This document shows positions 1-6,192 of a stretch of DNA of 6,681 bases, piece after piece. The notes under the pieces are model-generated. The model searched no databases. It had not been told where the DNA came from and saw only the letters and a program-made list of their open reading frames with translations. Origin of the DNA: Geopsychrobacter sp. (GTDB lineage Bacteria > Desulfobacterota > Desulfuromonadia > Desulfuromonadales > Geopsychrobacteraceae). The stretch lies in NCBI GenBank assembly GCA_030620915.1, contig JAUXIR010000083.1:1-6681 (forward strand). The letters run 5' to 3'. Each line of letters starts with the position of its first letter. Positions within the stretch are counted from its first letter, which is position 1. The translations under genes and the position numbers were made by a program.

Positions 1-422
1 AGAAAGCGGAGGGTACGACCACCAAGATCAAGCTCGTCACCATCCTTGATAATCTGGCTCTTGAAGTCACGGTTGAGCAGTTGCTTGAGGAAGTTCTCAG
101 CGGGCTTGGAGCAGTAGACGATGATCTCTGGATTTTTTTCGAGCAGATGGACCAGCGCCCCCGAGTGATCCGGCTCGGTATGGCTGACCACGACCGCATC
201 TATCTTTTCCGGCGGAACCTGTTCTGCGACCTTGCGAAAAAACTCTTCAGAAAAGGACTCCTTGACCGTATCGATCAACACCGTCAGCTTCGTGCCCTGA
301 ATCAGATAGCTGTTATAGGTCGTCCCGTTGTGGGTCGGAAACAGATCATCAAAAACCTTGAGATCAGGGTGGCGCACACCGACCCAATGAAGTTTATCGG
401 CAACTTGAATGCAGTTTTCCAT
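1..422 (-). CDS. Flavodiiron protein (FprA/ROO type), N-terminal part, cut by the left window edge
   Basis: Flavodiiron proteins reduce O2 to water or NO to N2O in the cytoplasm of anaerobes at a non-haem di-iron site in a metallo-beta-lactamase fold, with electrons arriving through a C-terminal flavodoxin domain. Visible here are the first 140 codons, reading MENCIQVADKLHWVG and then the family hallmark H-T-E-P-D-H-S-G at residues 81-88. H81, E83 and D85 are the first iron ligands, so this is the iron-binding flavodiiron branch rather than a zinc hydrolase. The remaining ligands and the flavodoxin domain lie beyond the window, so rubredoxin fusions cannot be judged. The ATG at 420-422 is preceded by GGAGG with a rather long 13-nt spacer. 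An in-frame ATT three codons upstream has a 4-nt spacer but is an improbable start. The gene follows the DAHP synthase by 125 nt and has its own candidate promoter. Family assignment is firm; choice between O2 and NO as substrate is not possible. Confidence 0.93.
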   Translation of the reverse strand, partial: MENCIQVADKLHWVGVRHPDLKVFDDLFPTHNGTTYNSYLIQGTKLTVLIDTVKESFSEEFFRKVAEQVPPEKIDAVVVSHTEPDHSGALVHLLEKNPEIIVYCSKPAENFLKQLLNRDFKSQIIKDGDELDLGGRTLRF

Positions 423-503
423 GAGATGAATTGATCCTCCGTTGTCGGTTTTTTTGGCATCCGCACCAATGGCGCGACGCATAGTTTACTTATTCAGTCA
501 CGT

Positions 504-533
504 ATCATACACACTGACCCTGCTGCAGGGCAA
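504..533 (-). promoter_or_regulatory. Candidate promoter of the flavodiiron gene
   Basis: On the minus strand TTGCCC (528-533) is followed after 18 nt by TATGAT (504-509), a 5/6 match to a sigma-70 -10 box, about 80 nt upstream of the flavodiiron ATG. The spacer begins within a short dyad, CCCTG-CAG-CAGGG, and the -10 box sits in the 9-bp palindrome GTATCATAC. Either could be a regulator site, but no family can be named. Seen by eye only. Confidence 0.4.
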
Positions 534-547
534 GAAGCGCAGGGGAA

Positions 548-1567
548 TCAGCTGTCCAATTCAGCCAGAAAGGCTTCGATGCGGGATAATTCTCCCATCA
601 ACTTTGCAAAACCTTGCGGATCGAGACTCTGGGCACCGTCGCAGAGCGCCTTCTCCGGCTCGGGGTGCATCTCGACCATCAAGCCATGTACCCCGGCAAC
701 GAGAGCGGCACGGGCCATCACCGGCACCAGGGGTCGTTGGCCGGTGGCGTGACTCGGATCGACAATGATCGGCAGGTGACTCATGCCGCGGATCAGCGGT
801 ACCACCGACAGATCGAGGGTGTTGCGCGTCGCCTTTTCGAAGGTGCGGATCCCTCGTTCACACAGAACCACCTGGCTGTTCCCCTCAGCGACAATGTACT
901 CGGCAGCAGCCAGAAACTCTTCGAGGGTCGCGCTCATGCCGCGTTTCAGCAGCACCGGATGAGTCCGCTTGCCAACCTCCTTGAGCAGATCGAAGTTCTG
1001 CATATTACGGGCGCCGATCTGCAACATATCGGCATGCTGACAGACCACGTCGAGTTGTTCAATCCGCATGACTTCGGTCACCACCGGCAGTCCGACGGCA
1101 CGTCCAGCGGCGCTCAGAAACTTGAGGCCTTCAACCCCCAACCCTTGAAAACTATGAGGCCCGGTCCTGGGCTTAAATGCCCCGCCCCGCAGGATATGGC
1201 CACCGGCCGCCTTGACCTGCTGTGCCGCAGTATGCATCTGCTCTTCGGTCTCAATCGAACAGGGCCCGGCCATCATCACCGCCTTCTGCCCGTCGCCGAT
1301 TTTAACCCCGGCCACATCGACCACTGTTCCCTGCGGATGAAAATCGCGTGACACCAGTTTATATGGTTTGCTGACGTGAATCACCTCACGTACGCCAGGC
1401 AGTTCACGGATCGCGGAATCCTCGACATAGCCCTGGTTATCGAGCACACCGATAGCGGTCCGCATGCTTCCAGGGATTGGCTCGGCGCGTAGGCCCATCG
1501 CTTCTACGGTATTTTTAACCGCCAGTATCTGTTCATCGGTCGCATGGTGGTGCATGACAATGAGCAT
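548..1567 (-). CDS. aroF: 3-deoxy-7-phosphoheptulonate (DAHP) synthase, type I-beta with ferredoxin-like regulatory domain
   Basis: Condenses phosphoenolpyruvate and erythrose 4-phosphate to DAHP, the first step of the shikimate pathway, in the cytoplasm. The protein is 339 aa, as usual for the Thermotoga-type enzyme. Residues 1 to about 65 form the small ferredoxin-like domain which in that family carries tyrosine/phenylalanine feedback control. The rest is a TIM barrel with AGPCSIE (100-106), [11 protein letters not shown] (127-137), LLKRGM (206-211), VDPSHATG (269-276) and [10 protein letters not shown] (298-307). The expected metal ligands C103, H273, E299 and D310 are all present. Start: the frame stays open 21 codons further upstream to 1630, but that stretch translates the intergenic heptad repeat. 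The ATG at 1565-1567 has AGGAG 8 nt away and gives the family's usual N-terminus. The gene lies 105 nt downstream of the aminotransferase. The symbol is the generic one for this family; some genomes use aroG or aroH. Confidence 0.95.
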   Translation of the reverse strand: MLIVMHHHATDEQILAVKNTVEAMGLRAEPIPGSMRTAIGVLDNQGYVEDSAIRELPGVREVIHVSKPYKLVSRDFHPQGTVVDVAGVKIGDGQKAVMMAGPCSIETEEQMHTAAQQVKAAGGHILRGGAFKPRTGPHSFQGLGVEGLKFLSAAGRAVGLPVVTEVMRIEQLDVVCQHADMLQIGARNMQNFDLLKEVGKRTHPVLLKRGMSATLEEFLAAAEYIVAEGNSQVVLCERGIRTFEKATRNTLDLSVVPLIRGMSHLPIIVDPSHATGQRPLVPVMARAALVAGVHGLMVEMHPEPEKALCDGAQSLDPQGFAKLMGELSRIEAFLAELDS

Positions 1568-1575
1568 AAATTTTT

Positions 1576-1580
1576 CTCCT
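1576..1580 (-). promoter_or_regulatory. Ribosome binding site that fixes the DAHP synthase start
   Basis: AGGAG on the minus strand, 8 nt before the ATG at 1567. It supports that start over the longer open frame beginning at 1630, which has no Shine-Dalgarno sequence and reads through repeat DNA. Confidence 0.8.
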
Positions 1581-1590
1581 GAAAAATTGT

Positions 1591-1667
1591 GTTCGATGTT
1601 CCAGGTTCCAAGTTCGAGGTTAAGGTTCAAGAAAGCAACTTCGAACGCCTAACAACGCACTTCGAAC
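1591..1667. repeat. Degenerate heptad (7-bp period) intergenic repeat
   Basis: On the plus strand, units of approximate form GTTCSAR start at 1591, 1598, 1605, 1612, 1619 (shortened to 6 nt, GTTAAG) and 1625. Further on, ACTTCGAAC occurs at 1638-1646 and again at 1659-1667, exactly 21 nt (three heptads) apart; its core TTCGAA is palindromic, so it also reads GTTCGAAGT on the other strand. The tract fills most of the 105-nt gap between the aminotransferase stop and the DAHP synthase start. It is noncoding by position, and the repeat-derived peptide LNLELGTWNIEH in the extended frame is an artefact. I see no hairpin with a T-run in it. Confidence 0.75.
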
Positions 1668-1672
1668 ATGGC

Positions 1673-2839
1673 TTAACGCGGTGGCAACTTGCCACGCTCG
1701 CGCAGATAAACGGCAATGCGTTGCAGGGCTTCATCAATCTGCTCCAAGGGGCTTGAGTAGGAGAAGCGCAAAAAGCCTTCGCCCCCCGCACCAAAATCGA
1801 TACCGGGGGTCAACGCAACCCCGGTCTTGTCCAGAATATCGAGGGCCAGTCGCATCGAATCGCCGTCGATATGCCGTGCATCGGCCAGCACATAGAAGGC
1901 GCCCTTCGGCATGAAGGGGATGCCGAAACCCAGATCGCGCAACTGCTTCACCAATTGGCGGCGGCGCAGATCGTAGAGACGACGCATCCGCTCGACATCG
2001 GCACTGCAATGGCGCAGCGCGGCCAACCCACCGATCTGGACAAAATGGTTGGCACAGATCATAAAATTTTGATGCAGGGCTTGCAAGGTACGCACGCAGC
2101 TTTTCGGCGAAATCAAAAAGCCGAGCCGCCAACCCGTCATCGCATAGGACTTTGAAAAACCACCAAGCACAAAGGCATTCTTTGTATACTCGAGGATTGA
2201 ATGCTCATCCCCCTCGTAGGTCAGCCCATGGTAGATCTCATCCGAGATGATCGGTATCGACAACTGAGATAAGGCCTTGAGTTCGGTCCCACTCAATACC
2301 GAGCCGGCCGGATTTGATGGCGAATTGATCAGCAGCCCGCGGGTTCGATCACCGATGACGGCTTTGACCTCAGCGGCCCGCGGCTGAAAGCCGTTCGCCG
2401 GGTCGGTGCGCAGCGCAACCGGTGTTCCACCGGCAAAACGGACAAAATTAGGATAACAGGAGTAACCCGGATCGGGCAGGATCAACTCATCCCCCTCTTC
2501 GAGCAACATCGAAAAGAGCAGCAACATCAGCGGACTGGTGCCGCTGCTGACCAGGATCTGTTCAGGATCGATGCTCACTCCGTAACGCTGGCGGTAATGC
2601 CTGACGATCTCCTCACGCAGTTCGGCCAGGCCCAGCGAATGGGTGTAGGAGGTTGCGCCATCATCCAGCGCCTGGCGTGTAGCATCAACCACCGCTTTCG
2701 GCGTCGGAAAATCTGGCTCGCCCAGACAGAGATAGATAATATCGCGCCCGGCGGCTTCGAGACCCTTGGCCTTTTCCATCACTTCCATCGCCAGAAAAGG
2801 CGAAACAGTTTGTGCGCGACGACTGTTCGGAATCTGCAT
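1673..2839 (-). CDS. Class I/II pyridoxal-phosphate aminotransferase (aspartate aminotransferase family)
   Basis: A fold-type I PLP aminotransferase that transfers an amino group between an amino acid and a 2-oxo acid in the cytoplasm. The 388-aa length is normal for the family. From the chosen start, visible landmarks are CLGEPDFPTP (about 38-47), SPSNPAG with N176, SDEIY with D200 and Y203 (contacts to the PLP ring), GGFSKSYAMTGWRLGF with K230 as the Schiff-base lysine, and a C-terminal FLRFSYSS with the arginine expected to bind the substrate carboxylate. The ATG at 2837-2839 has AGGAG at 6 nt; the in-frame ATG at 2863 lacks a good site and was not used. Being next to DAHP synthase suggests a role in aromatic amino-acid transamination (prephenate, phenylpyruvate or hydroxyphenylpyruvate). 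That is inference: aspartate, alanine or methionine-related aminotransferases of this family look much the same. Confidence 0.93.
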   Translation of the reverse strand: MQIPNSRRAQTVSPFLAMEVMEKAKGLEAAGRDIIYLCLGEPDFPTPKAVVDATRQALDDGATSYTHSLGLAELREEIVRHYRQRYGVSIDPEQILVSSGTSPLMLLLFSMLLEEGDELILPDPGYSCYPNFVRFAGGTPVALRTDPANGFQPRAAEVKAVIGDRTRGLLINSPSNPAGSVLSGTELKALSQLSIPIISDEIYHGLTYEGDEHSILEYTKNAFVLGGFSKSYAMTGWRLGFLISPKSCVRTLQALHQNFMICANHFVQIGGLAALRHCSADVERMRRLYDLRRRQLVKQLRDLGFGIPFMPKGAFYVLADARHIDGDSMRLALDILDKTGVALTPGIDFGAGGEGFLRFSYSSPLEQIDEALQRIAVYLRERGKLPPR

Positions 2840-2845
2840 CAAGAG

Positions 2846-2850
2846 CTCCT
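2846..2850 (-). promoter_or_regulatory. Ribosome binding site that fixes the aminotransferase start
   Basis: AGGAG on the minus strand, 6 nt before the ATG at 2839. It lies inside the eight-codon extension that would result from the upstream ATG at 2863, so it favours the shorter protein. Confidence 0.75.
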
Positions 2851-2949
2851 GCGGAGAAAACATCGGAAAACTTATTCTTAGATCAAATCCATACCCCTAG
2901 GATTTCGATTTAAAACCTGTAACTTCAGCTTAATAGGCACAGATCGACA

Positions 2950-2975
2950 TTGCAACCGATTTCACCCCGTTGCAA
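2950..2975. promoter_or_regulatory. Inverted repeat, possible operator between divergent genes
   Basis: TTGCAAC at 2950-2956 and GTTGCAA at 2969-2975 form a perfect 7-bp inverted repeat with a 12-nt spacer. Arm centres are 19 bp apart, close to two helical turns, as expected for a dimeric regulator. The right arm overlaps the candidate -35 box of the rightward genes. The dyad is noncoding and sits in the 192-bp gap separating the aminotransferase and cytochrome starts. No regulator family can be assigned. Confidence 0.4.
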
Positions 2976-2998
2976 ATCCTCGCCAGCACAGGTATCTT
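2970..2998 (+). promoter_or_regulatory. Candidate promoter for the cytochrome c-trmB-truD genes
   Basis: TTGCAA (2970-2975), a 17-nt spacer, then TATCTT (2993-2998), each a 4/6 match to sigma-70 boxes, ending 33 nt before the cytochrome ATG. The match is modest; spacing and location are its main support. No comparable leftward promoter for the aminotransferase stood out in the same gap. Confidence 0.35.
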
Positions 2999-3031
2999 GA
3001 CCCTTGCAGTCTGACATTTGGAGTTTTCGCA

Positions 3032-3358
3032 ATGAAATCCGTTTTTTTCACATTTCTGCTGCTCGCTCTCGCCAGCGGATTACAGGCCGAACCGCTGAGC
3101 AAAGATCAGCAGCAGCAAGCATGGCGCCTGTTTACCGCCCTCGGCTGTCGGGCCTGCCATGATTACGACAAGAGCGGCTCTAACCTGGCGGGTTCTCTCG
3201 ATCGCATCGGCCTGAAGTTGAGTGAAGAAAACATCCTGAAGCGTCTGCAGATGTCGCCGGAAGCGATCCCACGGGGTGACAAGTTTATGCCCTCCTATAA
3301 AACCACCCCGATCGAACAACTTGAGCTGTTGAGCCGTTTTCTGGCTAATCACAAATAA
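3032..3358 (+). CDS. Small periplasmic monohaem c-type cytochrome
   Basis: A 108-aa exported electron carrier. Residues 1-19 are a Sec signal peptide: a lysine at position 2, a hydrophobic core FFTFLLLALAS, and a likely cleavage after LQA before E20. The mature domain carries one haem attachment motif, C39-R-A-C42-H43, with H43 as proximal ligand and M86 (in KFMPSY) as the probable distal ligand. Together with the size of about 89 mature residues this is a class I cytochrome c. The ATG has GGAG 8 nt upstream. TrmB begins only 27 nt after the stop with no terminator between, so this is probably the first gene of the tRNA-modification operon, although the function is unrelated. The redox partner cannot be deduced. 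Confidence 0.93.
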   Translation: MKSVFFTFLLLALASGLQAEPLSKDQQQQAWRLFTALGCRACHDYDKSGSNLAGSLDRIGLKLSEENILKRLQMSPEAIPRGDKFMPSYKTTPIEQLELLSRFLANHK

Positions 3359-3385
3359 ACCATTATCCCCGAAAGACCTGCTTCG

Positions 3386-4078
3386 ATGACCCAACGTATG
3401 ACCCTGATCACCTCCGCTTGCTATGTCCCCGAATCCAAGTTGGAAAAGATCGACGACCTGCAAGAACTCTTTACCGGACCACAACCCCTCAATCTGGAGA
3501 TCGGCTGTGGCATCGGTGATTTTATCGTTCAACTCGCGGAAAAGAATCCAGAGCAAAACTTTATTGCCATCGATATCTTCAATCGAGGCTGCGATCAAAC
3601 CAGCCGCCGTATCGATCTGGCAGGATTAACCAACGTGCGGGTCCTGCGTACTGAGGCCCGTTCCTTACTGCTGCAACATGTCAAACCTCAGAGCCTGCGC
3701 GCCATCTACATCAACTGCCCGGATCCCTGGCCGAAAAAACGCCATCGTAAGCGACGGCTGGTCAATAGCGATTTCCTGAAAATTGCACTCCATTGCCTTG
3801 AGGAAGGGGGCGATTTCAACTTCAGCACCGATTTTGTCGACTACGGCATCGAGGTCGGTGAGCTGCTGATGGCGGAACCGGGCTTCGACAATTGTCATCA
3901 TACCGCCTACGTTCACGACCTGGGAGACTACCCGATCTCCAAGTATATGCGGCGGTTTCTCGACCTCGGACAACCGATCTACTACAGCCACTATCAACGT
4001 CAACCGGGCTATGTCGCCGCACCGCCGCCTGCGCCCGTCAAGGGCTTTCGCCTGCGCTGGGCCAAGGAGAGCGGATGA
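3386..4078 (+). CDS. trmB: tRNA (guanine-N7-)-methyltransferase TrmB
   Basis: Methylates N7 of G46 in the tRNA variable loop using S-adenosylmethionine, in the cytoplasm. At 230 aa it is near normal for bacterial TrmB. Landmarks are the SAM-binding loop EIGCGIGDF (38-46), the acidic D63 at the end of strand 2, the signature CPDPWPKKRHRKRR (111-124) with D113, and STDF (147-150). The usual C-terminal T-x-[YF]-E substrate-binding motif appears to be replaced by S185-K-Y-M188 in the context ISKYMRRF...GQPIYY. This is a departure from the E. coli and B. subtilis proteins, although it may be normal for the lineage. The C-terminus has a short Pro/Ala-rich tail. The start lacks a strong Shine-Dalgarno; ATG 3386 gives the longest protein, and M5 is a possible alternative. 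The stop codon overlaps the truD start. Confidence 0.93.
   Translation: MTQRMTLITSACYVPESKLEKIDDLQELFTGPQPLNLEIGCGIGDFIVQLAEKNPEQNFIAIDIFNRGCDQTSRRIDLAGLTNVRVLRTEARSLLLQHVKPQSLRAIYINCPDPWPKKRHRKRRLVNSDFLKIALHCLEEGGDFNFSTDFVDYGIEVGELLMAEPGFDNCHHTAYVHDLGDYPISKYMRRFLDLGQPIYYSHYQRQPGYVAAPPPAPVKGFRLRWAKESG
4064..4069 (+). promoter_or_regulatory. Ribosome binding site of truD inside the trmB 3' end
   Basis: AAGGAG lies 5 nt before the ATG at 4075, within the last codons of trmB. With the ATGA overlap it points to coupled translation, and it rules out the much longer frame that opens at 3892 inside trmB. Confidence 0.85.
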
Positions 4079-5304
4079 TCTGGAGCACCGGGGATCTGCC
4101 GGGAATCGGCGGCAGTTACAAGCTCTGCGCCGAAGATTTTTTTGTTGAGGAGCTCCCCCTCTACCCCTGCAGTGGTCGGGGCGAACATCTCTACCTGCAG
4201 ATTGAAAAACGCGGTTTGTCCACCCCCGAGATGCTGCGTCAGATTGCCGCCTGTCTTAAATTATCGGCGCGCGAAATTGGATATGCCGGGCTCAAGGATG
4301 CCCAGGCGGTCACGCGGCAGACGATCTCGGTCCCGGCAAACTGCGAACGGCATCTGGCTTACCTGGAGCAACTGCAGCTCAGGGTCCTGGCGGTCAACCG
4401 GCATGACAACAAGCTGCGCCTCGGCCACCTGTCCGGCAATCGCTTCCGGCTCCGCATCCGCCGGCCAGACCCACAGGCGAAACAGAAAGCCGACCTGGTC
4501 CTGCGGCAACTTGAAAAGCAGGGTGTGCCGAACCGCTTCGGCGAACAGCGCTACGGCTTGTTCGGCAATTCACATCGCCTCGGTCAGCTGCTCCTGATCG
4601 GAAACTACCCGGAATTCTGCCAAGAATTTATCGGTGATCCGCAACAGATAAAAAATCCAAAATGGCGACTGGCCGCACAACTCTTTCGCGGCGGAAATCC
4701 TTCATCCGCAGCACAACAACTCCCGCCAAGGATGAATGACGAAAAACGCCTGCTCGAAATGCTGGCACAGGGACGAGCGCCGAAAGCAGCCGTCCTTGCA
4801 CAGCCGAACTCGATGCTGCGCCTCTACCTTTCGGCCCTGCAGTCCTGGCTGTTAGACCAGCTTCTACAGCAGAGGCTGCCCAATCTCGGAGCCCTGCAAA
4901 GCGGCGATCTGGCGATCAAACATGCCAATGGCGCCTGTTTTCTGGTCGATGATCCGGACTGCGAACAACCCCGTGCCGATCGGTTCGAGATCAGTCCAAC
5001 CGCACCGCTTTTCGGCTCCAAGATCAAGCTGGCCGAACAGGGTCCCGGCGACGACGAAAAAAGGCTGCTCAGACAATTTGGTCTGCGCCCCGACAACTGG
5101 AAACTGGGCGGCGGGCTGACCATGACCGGGGAGAGACGCGCCCTGCGCGTGCCGATCAGTGCCATCGCCACCACAGAGATCGACAACGACTTGCAGCTCG
5201 ATTTCTGCCTGCCCCGCGGCAGCTATGCAACCAGCGTTCTGAACGAACTTATCAAGCAAACCCCAGTAGAGATCCCGCTCCTACCGGTTCCCGATTCGGA
5301 TTGA
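4075..5304 (+). CDS. truD: tRNA pseudouridine(13) synthase TruD
   Basis: Isomerises uridine 13 in the D-arm of tRNA (classically tRNA-Glu) to pseudouridine. The 409-aa protein shows the family hallmarks in order: DFFVEELPLY (21-30), GLKDAQAVTRQ (72-82) with the catalytic aspartate D75, the NRFG motif at 153-156 within GVPNRFGEQRYG, and C-terminal EISPTAPLFG and LPRGSYATSVLNEL. It is longer than E. coli TruD (about 349 aa); the extra length lies in the insertion domain between NRFG and the C-terminal lobe, common in this phylum. The frame is open back to 3892, but that part only shadows trmB. ATG 4075 has AAGGAG at 5 nt and overlaps the trmB stop by 4 nt (ATGA), so the two tRNA-modifying enzymes are translationally coupled. 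No sign of damage. Confidence 0.95.
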   Translation: MIWSTGDLPGIGGSYKLCAEDFFVEELPLYPCSGRGEHLYLQIEKRGLSTPEMLRQIAACLKLSAREIGYAGLKDAQAVTRQTISVPANCERHLAYLEQLQLRVLAVNRHDNKLRLGHLSGNRFRLRIRRPDPQAKQKADLVLRQLEKQGVPNRFGEQRYGLFGNSHRLGQLLLIGNYPEFCQEFIGDPQQIKNPKWRLAAQLFRGGNPSSAAQQLPPRMNDEKRLLEMLAQGRAPKAAVLAQPNSMLRLYLSALQSWLLDQLLQQRLPNLGALQSGDLAIKHANGACFLVDDPDCEQPRADRFEISPTAPLFGSKIKLAEQGPGDDEKRLLRQFGLRPDNWKLGGGLTMTGERRALRVPISAIATTEIDNDLQLDFCLPRGSYATSVLNELIKQTPVEIPLLPVPDSD

Positions 5305-5330
5305 CAGCACAGCGTTGTATCTGTTAGAAA
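5301..5330 (+). promoter_or_regulatory. Candidate internal promoter for the isomerase gene
   Basis: A perfect TTGACA (5301-5306, including the truD stop) is followed after 18 nt by TAGAAA (5325-5330), a 4/6 match to a -10 box, about 47 nt before the isomerase ATG. A second perfect TTGACA at 5333-5338 has no acceptable -10 box at the right distance. This may allow expression independent of the upstream genes. Confidence 0.3.
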
Positions 5331-5376
5331 ACTTGACAAAATAACGTGTGATTCTCCCATTGGTTATTGCGCGGAT

Positions 5377-6192
5377 ATGCAACTGAACCTCTCTGCAGGC
5401 AGTCTTTATACCCTGCCGCTACCGGATATTTTCAATCTGGCGGCCGATGTCGGGTTCTCTGGCATCGAGGTCATCGTAAACCATGACTTCGATTATTCTG
5501 CCGGCCGCGCCCTGCTTGAGAATGTGCAACAGATCCTGCCGATCGCCTCACTGCACGCCCCCTTCTTCGATATCAACGGTTGGGGCGACAAGCTGCTGCA
5601 ACTCCAAAAAACCGTCGACCTTGCGATTTCCTGCGCTATTCCACTGGTTAACTTTCACCCACCGACCTGGTTACCACTCGAACTTAAATTCTGGAGTTGG
5701 TTTCGAAAAATCGAGGATTTCCAACAGGAAGTCGGTCGCGGTCAGGTGACGATTACCCTCGAAAACATGCCCGCAAACGGGCCCCTTGGCTGTCACCGCT
5801 ATTTTTTGCATCAAACCGAAGCGATGCTCGACTTTGCCCGCGAGCACAACCTGCTCCTGACCTTCGACACCGCCCACATGGGGACCTGCAAAACAAACTT
5901 TCTCACCGACTTCCACGACTATTATGATTCGGGCCGAATCCGCAACGTCCACTTTTCAGACTACGGTTACGGACGTGAACACCTGCTCCCCGGCCACGGC
6001 ATCCTGCCCCTGACCCGTTTTTTGAACCACCTGCGTGAAACCGAGTATGACGGGACCCTCACGCTTGAACTCTCCCCCAGTGAATTTCCTAAAGAGCGTG
6101 ATCTGATCCGCACCAGCCTCATCGAGGTCTATAACTATCTCTGCCTCGAAACCAGGGCCGATAACTGCCCGAAGGTCCTCCGAGCGATCTAA
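5377..6192 (+). CDS. Sugar phosphate isomerase/epimerase-like TIM-barrel protein (AP endonuclease 2 / xylose isomerase-like fold)
   Basis: A 271-aa cytoplasmic protein of the family that also contains endonuclease IV, tagatose/psicose 3-epimerases and hydroxypyruvate isomerase. The likely divalent-metal ligands and acids are in the usual strand-end positions: H60 (SLHAPF), H94 (NFHPP), E129 (TLENM), D164 and H167 (TFDTAHMG), H192 (VHFSDY), H207 (LPGHG) and E231 (LTLELSP). The H-F-S-D-Y and G-H-G pair is typical of the isomerase/epimerase branch. The start MQLNLSAGSLYTLPL matches the usual first beta strand, although there is no good Shine-Dalgarno. It lies 72 nt after truD, so either end of the same operon or driven from the gap. 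The active site looks intact, but the substrate cannot be inferred; a repair nuclease role is less likely given the length and motif spacing. Confidence 0.88.
   Translation: MQLNLSAGSLYTLPLPDIFNLAADVGFSGIEVIVNHDFDYSAGRALLENVQQILPIASLHAPFFDINGWGDKLLQLQKTVDLAISCAIPLVNFHPPTWLPLELKFWSWFRKIEDFQQEVGRGQVTITLENMPANGPLGCHRYFLHQTEAMLDFAREHNLLLTFDTAHMGTCKTNFLTDFHDYYDSGRIRNVHFSDYGYGREHLLPGHGILPLTRFLNHLRETEYDGTLTLELSPSEFPKERDLIRTSLIEVYNYLCLETRADNCPKVLRAI

Noticed and set aside
423..431. ATT start codon for the flavodiiron gene, three codons upstream of the ATG
   Set aside because: Spacing from GGAGG would be acceptable, but ATT starts are very rare, and MENCIQVADK fits the usual short N-terminus.
518..530. 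CCCTG-CAG-CAGGG hairpin as terminator of the DAHP synthase gene
   Set aside because: Only 5 bp of stem and no T-run after it on the minus strand; better read as part of the candidate promoter region.
614..1351. Long plus-strand open frame (245 codons) opposite the DAHP synthase
   Set aside because: It is antisense to a fully recognisable enzyme, shows no family motif, and is the mirror frame expected in GC-rich coding DNA.
3080..3598. Minus-strand open frame across cytochrome c and trmB
   Set aside because: Shadow of two well-supported plus-strand genes, no recognisable domain or ribosome binding site.
3892..4074. N-terminal extension of truD reaching back into trmB
   Set aside because: The extension is an out-of-frame reading of trmB. 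ATG 4075 has a strong ribosome binding site and the usual TruD N-terminus.
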